Positions 8,615 through 17,052 of a stretch of 64,000 nucleotides of DNA are shown one piece after another. The stretch is taken from positions 1 to 64,000 of the forward strand of contig NZ_JAOVQM010000005.1 in assembly GCF_025742995.1 (NCBI RefSeq), read 5' to 3'. Numbering within the stretch: the first letter of the stretch is position 1; every line of letters starts with the position of its first letter. Origin of the DNA: Paracholeplasma manati (lineage in GTDB: Bacteria; Bacillota_I; Bacilli_A; Acholeplasmatales; UBA5453). The notes under the pieces are model-generated. The model was not told where the DNA came from, made no database searches, and worked only from the letters and a program-made list of their open reading frames with translations. Made by a program: the position numbers and the translations under genes.

Positions 8615-8961
8615 CATTTCAAGTCGATTTAATGCATTCTAGAATCACTATAATTTATTGTCATTATATTGGCTATCGTGTATTGTTACCCACTTAAATC
8701 CATATTTTTATTTCGATTTTATTTATTTTCAAACATTGAAACGATAACTATTTCAATGAACGAGTGCTTTAAATGATTCGTGTGAATAATGAAAGCGTTT
8801 CTAATAATGTTATATCATTCTTCAAAATAACATAGTATGAAAGATAGATGAAAGACTTGTTTGCTATAATATTATTGAAGATGAAGGAAAATAACCTTAT
8901 TTTCATCATCAAAAATGAATCAAAAGCAATAAATACGTAGAATCCATGACGTTTGAGGGAG
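8615..8961 (+). promoter_or_regulatory. Long AT-rich upstream region of the response regulator gene
   Basis: There is no gene in these 350 bases. An extended -10, TGC-TATAAT, lies at 8862-8870. A cre-like sequence, ATGAAAGCGTTTCTA (8789-8803), matches WTGNAANCGNWNNCW at 14 of 15 positions and contains the palindrome GAAAGCGTTTC; it lies about 60 bases upstream of the -10. GAGGGAG at 8955-8961 is the ribosome-binding site that fixes the downstream start. The leader from -10 to start codon is about 95 bases, long enough for control, but no strong hairpin is seen. Confidence 0.45.
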
Positions 8962-8966
8962 TGTGT

Positions 8967-9650
8967 ATGGGTAACATTTTATTGATTTCGGATCGTCCTA
9001 AGCCCTATGACGATCTTATTGCACAGTTTAGAAGAAATGATTTTCAAGTAGTATCAAAGAAGTATGCAGCCGCAACTCAGAAAAAGACTGCAGAACAGAT
9101 TTTCGATTTCGTTTTATACGAAATCAAACCTACCTTTGAAGCGAATGTGCAGTACTTATCACCCATCGTGAGAACTGGTACTGTACCCATTTATGTCATT
9201 GGTGATGTCAGTGAATCCGATGAAATTGCCTATTACAAACTAGGCGTTCAAGGGGTCATCCGGATTCCATTTAATCCAATTCTTATCGCTGAACGTATTT
9301 GCTCTATCATTAAGTTGTTGGAAAAGACCAGTCGGGTCATTCGTAAGGTGAAAATTGGTTCGGTTGAAATCGATTTACACAATCGTTATGTTAAAAAACA
9401 TGATGAATATGTTAAATTGACCAATGTTGAGGCGAGAATATTACGCATTTTATTCAATAATAAAAACCATATTGTTGAAAAGGATGCCATCATTCACTAT
9501 GCTTGGGATGATGATGAATCCGCTACAGACAATGCATTAAGCATTCATATTACACGCTTGAGAAATAAGATTGAATTTGATAAACAAAAACCACTGATCG
9601 ATACGATTTGGGGTACTGGATATCGTTTGAACTACAATATCCCGGAATAA
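8967..9650 (+). CDS. OmpR-type response regulator with degenerate receiver domain
   Basis: 227 residues from the ATG at 8967, chosen because GAGGGAG lies 5 bases upstream. The C-terminal half is a clear winged-helix DNA-binding domain: 'VKLTNVEARILRILF', 'DNALSIHITRLRNKI' and 'DTIWGTGYRLN'. The N-terminal half has receiver-like spacing, but the phosphorylation residues are missing. The acceptor Asp is Glu52 ('LYEIKP'), the switch Thr/Ser position is Gly79 ('VIGD'), the invariant Lys before the Pro-Phe is Ile100 ('RIPF') and the acidic pocket keeps one Asp ('ISDR'). No histidine kinase is adjacent. It probably acts independently of phosphorylation, like other atypical regulators, with Glu mimicking the active state. 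Target genes are unknown. Confidence 0.88.
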   Translation: MGNILLISDRPKPYDDLIAQFRRNDFQVVSKKYAAATQKKTAEQIFDFVLYEIKPTFEANVQYLSPIVRTGTVPIYVIGDVSESDEIAYYKLGVQGVIRIPFNPILIAERICSIIKLLEKTSRVIRKVKIGSVEIDLHNRYVKKHDEYVKLTNVEARILRILFNNKNHIVEKDAIIHYAWDDDESATDNALSIHITRLRNKIEFDKQKPLIDTIWGTGYRLNYNIPE

Positions 9651-9672
9651 TTCATTCTTTATCAAGATATGG

Positions 9673-9703
9673 AAATGTTAGTTTCCCCGGCTAACATTTT
9701 TTT
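9673..9703 (+). terminator. Terminator of the response regulator gene
   Basis: Stem AAATGTTAG (9673-9681) with CTAACATTT (9691-9699), a 9-base loop and a T-rich tail to 9703. Confidence 0.88.
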
Positions 9704-9716
9704 CTTTCTTAAAATC

Positions 9717-9746
9717 AAAAAAGACAATCAAATCGATTGTCTTTTT
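9717..9746. terminator. Bidirectional terminator at the end of the opp operon
   Basis: Stem AAGACAATC (9721-9729) with GATTGTCTT (9735-9743), extended by A/T pairs on both sides, loop AAATC. It ends the minus-strand transcript through 9749-10480 and backs up the response regulator terminator. Confidence 0.85.
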
Positions 9747-9748
9747 AC

Positions 9749-10480
9749 CTATATGAGTGTTTTTAATTGATCCACATGATACTTATAGTACTGACTTGGA
9801 CTGTAGGTATCCGAATATAACATCACAGCTTTGTTTGTGTTTTTATCTAACGCAACATTAATGACCGAAATGGTTTCTCGTTTGCTACGATAAAACACGA
9901 TTTCTTTTAAAGCTTGCTTGTTAGATTCGTTTAATTCATCTACAGGTTTGATTTGTGAAACCAGCATGCGAGAGATTTTCATTTTCTTTTTCAATAATTC
10001 TTGATTCAGCTTATTGATTTCAACATCGGCTTTATCAGAAAAGAAAATCGGTTCGCTTGGACTCAATAAGACCAAAACTTGAAGAATATAGCGTCTTCTG
10101 ATTCGATTTATATGGTCCTTTTCAGCCTTATAAAATACTTTAAAGGTTTCTGCTTGACTATAGAGGACAAAATCCTTCTGACGGGCATAGGCTTCGAATA
10201 CTGGGATTTCTTTCATATGGTTTAGTTCAAGTGGTCCAGATGCGTTTCGCATAATTCTAATCAAATAAGACACATTCTGAATACGGTCAAGATAAGATTT
10301 GAAAAACACAGATACGACCATCAACACGATGATTAATAAAAGAAAAACGATGAATTCCAGATTACTATCCCGGATGAGAAAACCTGCAGTGATTGCAACA
10401 GCACCAAACAATAAGAATACAACCAAATATAGAATATAAGTTCTTGTGAATTGCTGATTAATGCGTTTTAATTCATCCAT
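9749..10480 (-). CDS. Membrane protein, unknown, downstream of opp
   Basis: A 243-residue protein with two transmembrane helices near the N-terminus (about residues 15-35 and 42-62) and a charged cytosolic domain of about 170 residues. I recognise no family. The start overlaps the stop of the preceding 118-residue gene by a few bases, and GGTGA lies before the ATG, so it is translated with the opp operon. The soluble domain, rich in Lys and Glu with alternating hydrophobic strands, suggests a membrane-tethered cytoplasmic domain. Function unknown; association with the Opp transporter is inferred only from operon position. Confidence 0.75.
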   Translation of the reverse strand: MDELKRINQQFTRTYILYLVVFLLFGAVAITAGFLIRDSNLEFIVFLLLIIVLMVVSVFFKSYLDRIQNVSYLIRIMRNASGPLELNHMKEIPVFEAYARQKDFVLYSQAETFKVFYKAEKDHINRIRRRYILQVLVLLSPSEPIFFSDKADVEINKLNQELLKKKMKISRMLVSQIKPVDELNESNKQALKEIVFYRSKRETISVINVALDKNTNKAVMLYSDTYSPSQYYKYHVDQLKTLI

Positions 10481-10481
10481 G

Positions 10482-10838
10482 TTAAATCACCGCCAAAATA
10501 ATACCAATCACCATGACGATGCCCGACGCAATCAATAATTCAATGAAAAACGTTGTTTTAACATCGTCTTCTTTAACCGATTGATAGTCTTTGAAGTTTG
10601 GATACTGTGTTTTGAAGTTTCTTGCAAATAATGACTTCATTGCATAGCTAAATCCTTGAAAGACCACATAAGCTTTTGTCATCGCAACAATGGATGGTAA
10701 AAATGTAATAATTCCCACAACGAAGAGCACATCACTGAGGGATGAAATGGTAAATGTGCTGCCCATAATCCACAAGTGGAGGATTAGGGCAAACACATTT
10801 AGAATGGTAAACAGAATAACCAATCGAACCTTATTCAT
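10482..10838 (-). CDS. Small membrane protein, DUF3899-like
   Basis: A 118-residue protein with about four hydrophobic segments (residues 5-27, 33-56, 62-70 and 96-117). The stretch 'LSDVLFVVGIITFLPS' followed by an aromatic 'FQGFSYAMKSLF' segment resembles DUF3899, a small Gram-positive membrane domain of unknown function. That match is from memory and tentative. It overlaps the oppF stop codon (TAATG), so it is translationally coupled to the transporter. Confidence 0.65.
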   Translation of the reverse strand: MNKVRLVILFTILNVFALILHLWIMGSTFTISSLSDVLFVVGIITFLPSIVAMTKAYVVFQGFSYAMKSLFARNFKTQYPNFKDYQSVKEDDVKTTFFIELLIASGIVMVIGIILAVI

Positions 10839-12295
10839 TATTTGTTCGCTTTGATTTTAGCTTGATACTTTTCGAATTCAACCGTGTTACACAATACGAA
10901 ATGATCTGGTTCAATCTCACGTAAGGTTGGTTTTTCGACGGAGTAATCATGCTCTTCTTTTGGATTGTAACGTTCTCTTCTCACTCTGGTGCGCTCATAC
11001 GCAGGGTCAGGCAGTGGAATAGACTCAAGTAATGTTTTGGTATATGGGTGCAACGGATTATTGAAGATGGCATCTTTATCGCCAATTTCAACAATCTTAC
11101 CAAAATACATCACGGCAAGACGGTCGGTGAAGTATTTAACAACCGATAAATCATGGGCGATGAATAAGATGGTAATTCCCTTGGTTTCTCTAAGCTCATT
11201 AAGCAAGTTAATGATTTGTGCTCTAATCGAAACGTCTAGGGCTGAAATTGGTTCATCGGCGATGATGAATGATGGTTCAACAACGAGTGCTCTTGCAATC
11301 CCAATACGTTGACGTTGACCACCTGAGAATTCGTGTGGGTAACGGCTCGCATGTTCAGGCAATAGACCAACCGTTTTTAACGCTTCTCTAACTCTTTCAT
11401 CAATTTCAGCTTCATTACGAACACCATTGATACGTAGACCTTCAGCAATGATTTCTTTAACAGTCATACGAGGGTTCAAGGATGCAATTGGATCTTGGAA
11501 AATCATTTGCATCTTACGCATTAATAATTTGTTCTTGTGTGTTAATTGATACTTCAAGTTAAGAATGTCTTGTTTTTGTCTAATTGCATTCAAACTGATT
11601 TCTTTTCTTAGTTTAGCCAATTCTTTAGATTTGTTTGCTAAGTCTGCTTTCGCATCCTTATCATTGGATTGACTATCACGAGCCAAAGCACCTTCCGCAG
11701 ATTTAACTGCTTTTTGAAGTTCATTGATTTGTGCATTGATCGCTTCATTAGAATCTTTATAACGTTTTAGAATAGCTTGATAGCGTTCATTCTTATCCAG
11801 TTCTGCAATTTCCTTCAAACCATGTGGGTCTTTAACACTGACAAAACGTTTGTCGCGTTTCGCAAGTCTAAGGACATTCATGGAACGATTGAATTCTTCA
11901 TCATATTCTGCTTGAATTCTAGCTTTTTCTTCATTCAATTCTGATTCAGATAAGCCGCTTTTTTCGGACAATGCTTTTAATTTTCGTTCTTTAATGGCTG
12001 TAATACGTTGAACGACTGCTTGATGATCTGCTTTCGCCTTTTTCACATCTGAGATAATTCTGGTGCCTTCAAAGAAGACCTCACCACCGGAAGAATTATA
12101 CAACTTGATGATGGTTCTACCTGTAGTGGTTTTACCACAACCGGATTCACCAACGAGCGAGAATACTTCACCCTTGTTAATGGTAAATGAAATATCGTCA
12201 ACAGCTTTATTGACTGCTTTGTTCCTGCCAGAACCAAGCTTAAAGTACTGTTTGAGATTTTCCACTCTTAAAATTTCTTGTTTTGGATTACTCAA
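10838..12295 (-). CDS. oppF: Oligopeptide ABC transporter ATPase OppF with long coiled-coil insertion
   Basis: One of the two ATPases powering peptide uptake. Walker A 'GESGCGKTT' (about residues 49-57), Q-loop 'MIFQDP' (about 263), signature 'FSGGQRQR' (about 325), Walker B with 'IADEPISALD', and the C-terminal oligopeptide/dipeptide-type extension 'NNPLHPYTKTLL'. Between Walker A and the Q-loop it carries about 170 extra residues, rich in Lys, Glu and Ala with heptad-like spacing, predicted coiled coil. Normal OppF is about 310-330 residues. I prefer the TTG start at 12293-12295, with GAGGGTGA six bases upstream and an N-terminus 'MSNPKQE' like that of oppD ('MSNQEK'). A GTG three codons earlier leaves no room for that site. 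Confidence 0.93.
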   Translation of the reverse strand: MSNPKQEILRVENLKQYFKLGSGRNKAVNKAVDDISFTINKGEVFSLVGESGCGKTTTGRTIIKLYNSSGGEVFFEGTRIISDVKKAKADHQAVVQRITAIKERKLKALSEKSGLSESELNEEKARIQAEYDEEFNRSMNVLRLAKRDKRFVSVKDPHGLKEIAELDKNERYQAILKRYKDSNEAINAQINELQKAVKSAEGALARDSQSNDKDAKADLANKSKELAKLRKEISLNAIRQKQDILNLKYQLTHKNKLLMRKMQMIFQDPIASLNPRMTVKEIIAEGLRINGVRNEAEIDERVREALKTVGLLPEHASRYPHEFSGGQRQRIGIARALVVEPSFIIADEPISALDVSIRAQIINLLNELRETKGITILFIAHDLSVVKYFTDRLAVMYFGKIVEIGDKDAIFNNPLHPYTKTLLESIPLPDPAYERTRVRRERYNPKEEHDYSVEKPTLREIEPDHFVLCNTVEFEKYQAKIKANK

Positions 12296-12296
12296 A

Positions 12297-13847
12297 TTAT
12301 TCACCCTCTACTGTCTTAGTTTTGGTTTCTGTTTCCGCTAATTTTGCCGCGGTTGTTTTGGTATAACGTTCGATGCGTTGTTGAATGATTGGTGGTGTTG
12401 GAATCTTCGGTGCATCTGGATGTAGCAACCATGTAGCAGCATAGTGCGTATCGGATACTTTAAAGAACGGTGGTTGTTCTTCAAAATCGATTTTTAAAGC
12501 ATATTTGTTACGTTCAGCGAATGCATCCCCTTTAGGTGGGAATAACATGTCTGGTGGAGTACCTGGAATCGAAACCAATTTGTCTTTAGTATCTAAATCC
12601 GGTACTGAGGATAGTAAGGCCCATGTATAAGGGTGTTTTGGATTATAGAATATTTCATCGGCTGTACCGTATTCAACAATCTTACCTGCATACATAACTG
12701 CAACACGGTCAGCCATGTTCGCTACGACACCAAGGTCATGGGTAATAAAGATAACCGAAAGGTCTCTTTCTTTCTTAATATCTTTAATTTGGTTTAAGAT
12801 TTGTTCTTGAATGGTCACGTCTAGCGCTGTGGTCGGCTCATCACAAATCAAGAGTTTAGGGTTTGCGGTTAACGCAATTGCGATAACGATTCTTTGTCTC
12901 ATCCCACCAGAGAATTGGAAAGGATATTGATTGAAACGTTTTTCAGGATCTGGAATGTTAACTTCTCTCATGATTTGGATAGCACGTTCATAAGCTTCTT
13001 TTTGAGTGACTTTAAAACGTCTTCTGAAAGCTTCATTTAAGTTGCTTAATTCAACACGAAGTTCTCTGATTTCTTGGTTAATTCTCTTTTGTTGTGCTTC
13101 ATTGCCTTGAGCGTCCTTTAATGCAGACACTTTCTTCGCGATTTCAGCATTCAAATTAGAAACTGCTTTTTGTTTTTCTTGATTTACTTCAACAATTTCT
13201 TTCTTGATTTGAACTTTAGCGGTTGCTTTTGCAGCCAAATAACGACGTTTTACATCAGGAACTTGTGACTTCAAATCAGCGAGCAATGCTTTTGATTTCG
13301 CTTTGTAAGCGACAATTTTTTCTCGCTTATCGGCTTTTGTCATTTCTTTATCGACATTGATCTCATAAATCTTGTCTTTTAAATCTTTTTTCGCAAGTTT
13401 GATGCGTGTCAATAAATTTAGATAATCGTGATACTCGTTATGGAATAAATCGATGAAACGATTCTTCACACGGTTACCATTGACCAACATCGCTTCGGTG
13501 ATTTGCTTACCAATCTTCATGATTGGGTTCAAACTCGATAGTGGGTCTTGGAAAATCATGCCGATTTCGTTCCCTCTAATCTTGTGGAAGTTGGCTTCTG
13601 ATAATTTGGTTAAATCTTGATTACGGTAGTTGATTTCGCCGTCATCAATGATGGCGTTCCCAGCGAGAATACCCATAATCGCACGGTTGGTTACCGATTT
13701 ACCGGAACCAGATTCGCCAACGATGGCCAAAGTTTCGCCTTTATATAAGTCAAACGAAATGTCTCTAACTGCTCTAACCAATCCGTTAGGTGTCTTAAAT
13801 GATACAGTCAAATTTTTGACTTCTAGTACTTTTTCTTGATTACTCAT
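12297..13847 (-). CDS. oppD: Oligopeptide ABC transporter ATPase OppD with long coiled-coil insertion
   Basis: A 516-residue ATPase. Walker A 'GESGSGKS' (about 44-51), Q-loop 'MIFQDPLSSLNP' (97-108), signature 'FSGGMRQR' (about 309), Walker B 'LLICDEPTTALD', then the OppD-type C-terminal region with 'NPKHPYTWALL'. Roughly residues 127-290 are an insertion of charged, probably coiled-coil sequence between the Q-loop and the signature motif, a different place from the OppF insertion. Usual OppD length is 320-360. It overlaps oppC by one base (TAATG). The two ATPases form a heterodimer on OppB/OppC, so the insertions could meet or form a cytosolic stalk; that is inference. Confidence 0.94.
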   Translation of the reverse strand: MSNQEKVLEVKNLTVSFKTPNGLVRAVRDISFDLYKGETLAIVGESGSGKSVTNRAIMGILAGNAIIDDGEINYRNQDLTKLSEANFHKIRGNEIGMIFQDPLSSLNPIMKIGKQITEAMLVNGNRVKNRFIDLFHNEYHDYLNLLTRIKLAKKDLKDKIYEINVDKEMTKADKREKIVAYKAKSKALLADLKSQVPDVKRRYLAAKATAKVQIKKEIVEVNQEKQKAVSNLNAEIAKKVSALKDAQGNEAQQKRINQEIRELRVELSNLNEAFRRRFKVTQKEAYERAIQIMREVNIPDPEKRFNQYPFQFSGGMRQRIVIAIALTANPKLLICDEPTTALDVTIQEQILNQIKDIKKERDLSVIFITHDLGVVANMADRVAVMYAGKIVEYGTADEIFYNPKHPYTWALLSSVPDLDTKDKLVSIPGTPPDMLFPPKGDAFAERNKYALKIDFEEQPPFFKVSDTHYAATWLLHPDAPKIPTPPIIQQRIERYTKTTAAKLAETETKTKTVEGE

Positions 13848-15763
13848 TATTCGCTACCTCTCAATTGTGGATTCAAGGCGTCACGTAAAGCATTACCGAA
13901 CATATTGAAAGAAATCATCAGTGTAGCAACAACCAATGTTGGGAAAATAACCAACCAAGTGTTACCAGCCATGATTTGTTGTTGACCATCGTTTAAGATG
14001 ACCCCAATGGAGGTACCTGTTAATTCGATAGGTCCGATGGCTAAGGTTTGACCATTACCAATACCGAAACCTAAGAAGGATAAGTTAACTTCAAGGAAGA
14101 TAACCGATGGAATACTTAAGACAACTCTGGTGACAATAGTACCTAATGCGTTAGGTAAGATGTGTTTAAAGATGATACGGCGGTCGGATGCACCTAGTGT
14201 TCTAGCAGCGAGGACATATTCACGGCCTTTGTATCGATAGAATTGGATACGGGTAATACCGGCAGCTCCGATCCATCCATCATAAATCATGAATATGAAG
14301 AGCGCTGTGAACCCCGGTCCAATGAGGACTGTAATAATACCAATCATCGTAATTTGAGGGAAACTACCCCAAATATCGACAAATCTTTCCATCAAGATAT
14401 CTACTTGACCACCATAATAAGCGGAGGTAGAACCCCAGATGATACCTACAACGATGTTAACAGCTGCTGCCATGAAACCAAGTAATAGGGATGTTCTTAA
14501 ACCTAACCAAATAAGGGTAAATAAGTCTCTACCAAATTCATCGGTACCGAATAAGAAATACGGTGTATCTTCAAAGCCGACTGCGTATGCGCCGTCTTTC
14601 ATAACGAAATAATTTCTGAATTGTAAGCCTGTACCAGGAACGGTAAAGTCTTCATAACCGGTGACAGCCGATAGTGGATAACCGGATCCGAAAGTCCATG
14701 CTCTTGGATCATTTTCATCCATTTCGATGGTGTCTTCCATGCCTGGGTTTTCCGATAAAATACGTTCATATTCTACTCTACCAATGGTGGCAGGTTTATC
14801 AGCGAAAATAGCGCCATAAACGTCATAAACGAATTCTGCTACCAACATTTTCGCATCTTTTCTGACGAAGCGCCCATTTTCAATACCTTGACCATGAGTA
14901 TAGAATACGAATGTTGCTAAAGTGTAACCTGTATAATCTTGTAAAACTGTTTCATCTGCCTTGTTTTGAATTTGGACAGAATTAAATACGACATTTTCAC
15001 TACCATCTACAGATTTTTCAGGTAGTTCAAGTTTTAGTACAATGAATCTAGCAGTACCACTGCTGACACCATCCATTGGGTCAAAACGGTGGATTCCTTC
15101 ACTGGTGACTGTACCCAATAATTCAAGTTGATCCCAAGTTCTGGAGAAACTGCTGGTATTCCATTGTGAAAGATACACTTTTAGGGTTGCGCCTTCAGTG
15201 ATGCTTTCAATATCCAATACGATTTCATGCGCATTGGTGTATGTAAATAATGTATTCGATGCTACGGAGTAACCGATTCTATCGTAGTTTACATATAAGG
15301 TATTAGTTCCGCCGACATACTTTTCGTCAACTTCAGTACCAATGGTATAACTGTATTTGATGGATCCTGGTTTGATATATTCCATATCAAAACCTTCAGG
15401 TGTACCCGAAGCCTTACCATCTTCATCAATTTCAATGGTATTGACTTGGACAGGTTGGTTCTTATATAGTTTGGTCCCATCGGTAATACCAATGAGTTCC
15501 AAAATAGGAATTCTTGGCGGCAAGGTCATGATACCTGCATTGGTTTGACTATATAAATATTTAGGTGTAATCATTGGAACGAAGATGGACATCAAAATCA
15601 TGATGAGCAAGATAATGGTTGCGGTCACGTTATACTTATTCTTAGTAAAACGAAGCATCGCATCTTGGAAATAACTGAGTTGCTTTGTACGCAACTTTTT
15701 GTCCATTAATTTTTCATTTTCTTGGACCAGTTGGAAATAACTCGGATCATACTGTTTTTCCAT
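13847..15763 (-). CDS. oppC: Oligopeptide ABC permease OppC with large extracellular domain
   Basis: A 638-residue OppC; the usual length is about 300. TM1 (about residues 45-66) is followed by about 330 residues of predicted extracellular sequence. TM2 onward (from about 405) is then an ordinary binding-protein-dependent permease with the EAA-loop signature 'RTLGASDRRIIFKHILPNA'. The extracellular part contains beta-rich sequence with a sandwich-like pattern (about residues 120-285, for example 'NTLYVNYDRIGYSV', 'HEIVLDIESI', 'ARFIVLKLEL'), resembling a carbohydrate-binding or jelly-roll module. It is coupled to oppB and oppD by TAATG overlaps. The identity of the inserted domain is not established. 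Confidence 0.93.
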   Translation of the reverse strand: MEKQYDPSYFQLVQENEKLMDKKLRTKQLSYFQDAMLRFTKNKYNVTATIILLIMILMSIFVPMITPKYLYSQTNAGIMTLPPRIPILELIGITDGTKLYKNQPVQVNTIEIDEDGKASGTPEGFDMEYIKPGSIKYSYTIGTEVDEKYVGGTNTLYVNYDRIGYSVASNTLFTYTNAHEIVLDIESITEGATLKVYLSQWNTSSFSRTWDQLELLGTVTSEGIHRFDPMDGVSSGTARFIVLKLELPEKSVDGSENVVFNSVQIQNKADETVLQDYTGYTLATFVFYTHGQGIENGRFVRKDAKMLVAEFVYDVYGAIFADKPATIGRVEYERILSENPGMEDTIEMDENDPRAWTFGSGYPLSAVTGYEDFTVPGTGLQFRNYFVMKDGAYAVGFEDTPYFLFGTDEFGRDLFTLIWLGLRTSLLLGFMAAAVNIVVGIIWGSTSAYYGGQVDILMERFVDIWGSFPQITMIGIITVLIGPGFTALFIFMIYDGWIGAAGITRIQFYRYKGREYVLAARTLGASDRRIIFKHILPNALGTIVTRVVLSIPSVIFLEVNLSFLGFGIGNGQTLAIGPIELTGTSIGVILNDGQQQIMAGNTWLVIFPTLVVATLMISFNMFGNALRDALNPQLRGSE

Positions 15764-16866
15764 TATTTCTTCGCCCCCATTCTAATTTGTGGATCGATGA
15801 GACCATAAGATAAGTCAACGATTAAAACGGTGACTAAACCAATGATGCCATAGAAAGCACTTGAAGCCATGATGACGTTATAGTCATATTGGTTTTGTGC
15901 TAAAGCTTGTAGTGTAACTCTACCGACACCAGGGATACCATAAACACTTTCCATGATGAAAGAACCACCGAGGAGTCCTGCGAAGGAACCGATGATGACT
16001 GGTACCATTGGTACTAAGGAGTTTCTAATAGCGTGTCTTAAAACGGCTTGTCTGTGGCTTAAACCTTTGGTTTTCGCTAGCAATACATATTCGCTGGTTA
16101 AGACTTCTGATAATTCAGCTCTTAATAAACGTGTTAATCCGGCAATGGCTGGTAAGCCACCTGCGATAACAGGTATTACATAACCTTTCGCAATCTCCCA
16201 ACCACTTTCAAGTTCGATGAGCGGGAACTGCGGCTCAAGTAATCGGTCAAATTGATAACTGAAGATGATGATCAAGACGAGGATGAATACAAGTGCTGGT
16301 ACAGATAAGAACATCATGATGATGATCTGCATGATATTATCAACGATGGTATCTTTTTTAAGCGCAGCCAAAATACCGAATAAGAATCCGAATGGTAGAT
16401 AAAATAACAGTACCGACACGTTCAGTGATAACGTGAGTGGCATTTTTTCTGCGATGACACTGAATGCACTGGCGTTCGTTCTAACACGTGTAGATGTGCC
16501 CCAATTCCATTCGGTTAAGACATTGCCCAACCATCTAAAATATTGGGTTGAAATTGGTACACGATAAAAGACTTTAATGACACCACTACCTTGGATAGGG
16601 CTGACAATAAAGATGGTTCTATCAATTCTGTCTCTATTAGCTTCACGGATAGCTTGAATTTCAGCTAGATCGTTCGGATCATTGGCATCATAATAAACAG
16701 AGGTATAATAACCGTCTGATACTTGTTTTTCGAGCCATGTATCCTTTTCTTCATTTTTTGTTGGTGGATATTCAGGGGCTAATTTGAGCAGCACGAAAGT
16801 GATGGTCAAAGTAGTAAATAAGATGATGAATATCCAGATTACTCTTTGAATAATATACTTTGTCAT
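15763..16866 (-). CDS. oppB: Oligopeptide ABC permease OppB
   Basis: A 367-residue permease with an N-terminal TM (about 8-28), an extracellular loop of about 100 residues and then the five-helix permease core. The conserved 'AKTKGLSHRQAVLRHAIRNSLVP' EAA loop and 'GGSFIMESVYGIPGVGRV' confirm the OppB/DppB family. The first loop is somewhat longer than usual. It is first of the oppBCDF genes and is separated from oppA by 186 bases that contain a hairpin. Confidence 0.95.
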   Translation of the reverse strand: MTKYIIQRVIWIFIILFTTLTITFVLLKLAPEYPPTKNEEKDTWLEKQVSDGYYTSVYYDANDPNDLAEIQAIREANRDRIDRTIFIVSPIQGSGVIKVFYRVPISTQYFRWLGNVLTEWNWGTSTRVRTNASAFSVIAEKMPLTLSLNVSVLLFYLPFGFLFGILAALKKDTIVDNIMQIIIMMFLSVPALVFILVLIIIFSYQFDRLLEPQFPLIELESGWEIAKGYVIPVIAGGLPAIAGLTRLLRAELSEVLTSEYVLLAKTKGLSHRQAVLRHAIRNSLVPMVPVIIGSFAGLLGGSFIMESVYGIPGVGRVTLQALAQNQYDYNVIMASSAFYGIIGLVTVLIVDLSYGLIDPQIRMGAKK

Positions 16867-16984
16867 TTGATCGCATCCTTATTATTAGTTTTAACTATTA
16901 TATCATTATTTATGTCTTATACACCATAGATACAATGATAATAACACAAAAACAAGATATTTAATGAAATTAAAAGCGTAATAA

Positions 16985-17013
16985 GGGGTGCCCCCGTAAA
17001 ATATGGTCACCCC
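16985..17013 (-). promoter_or_regulatory. Hairpin between oppA and oppB
   Basis: GGGGTG (16985-16990) pairs with CACCCC (17008-17013) across a 17-base loop. On the minus strand no T run follows, so it is not a classical terminator. Hairpins like this after a binding-protein gene often protect its mRNA or cause partial termination, raising OppA over the permease. Confidence 0.5.
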
Positions 17014-17052
17014 ATTATCACACTATTTATTTATCGTTTCAAATCTTTAAAA

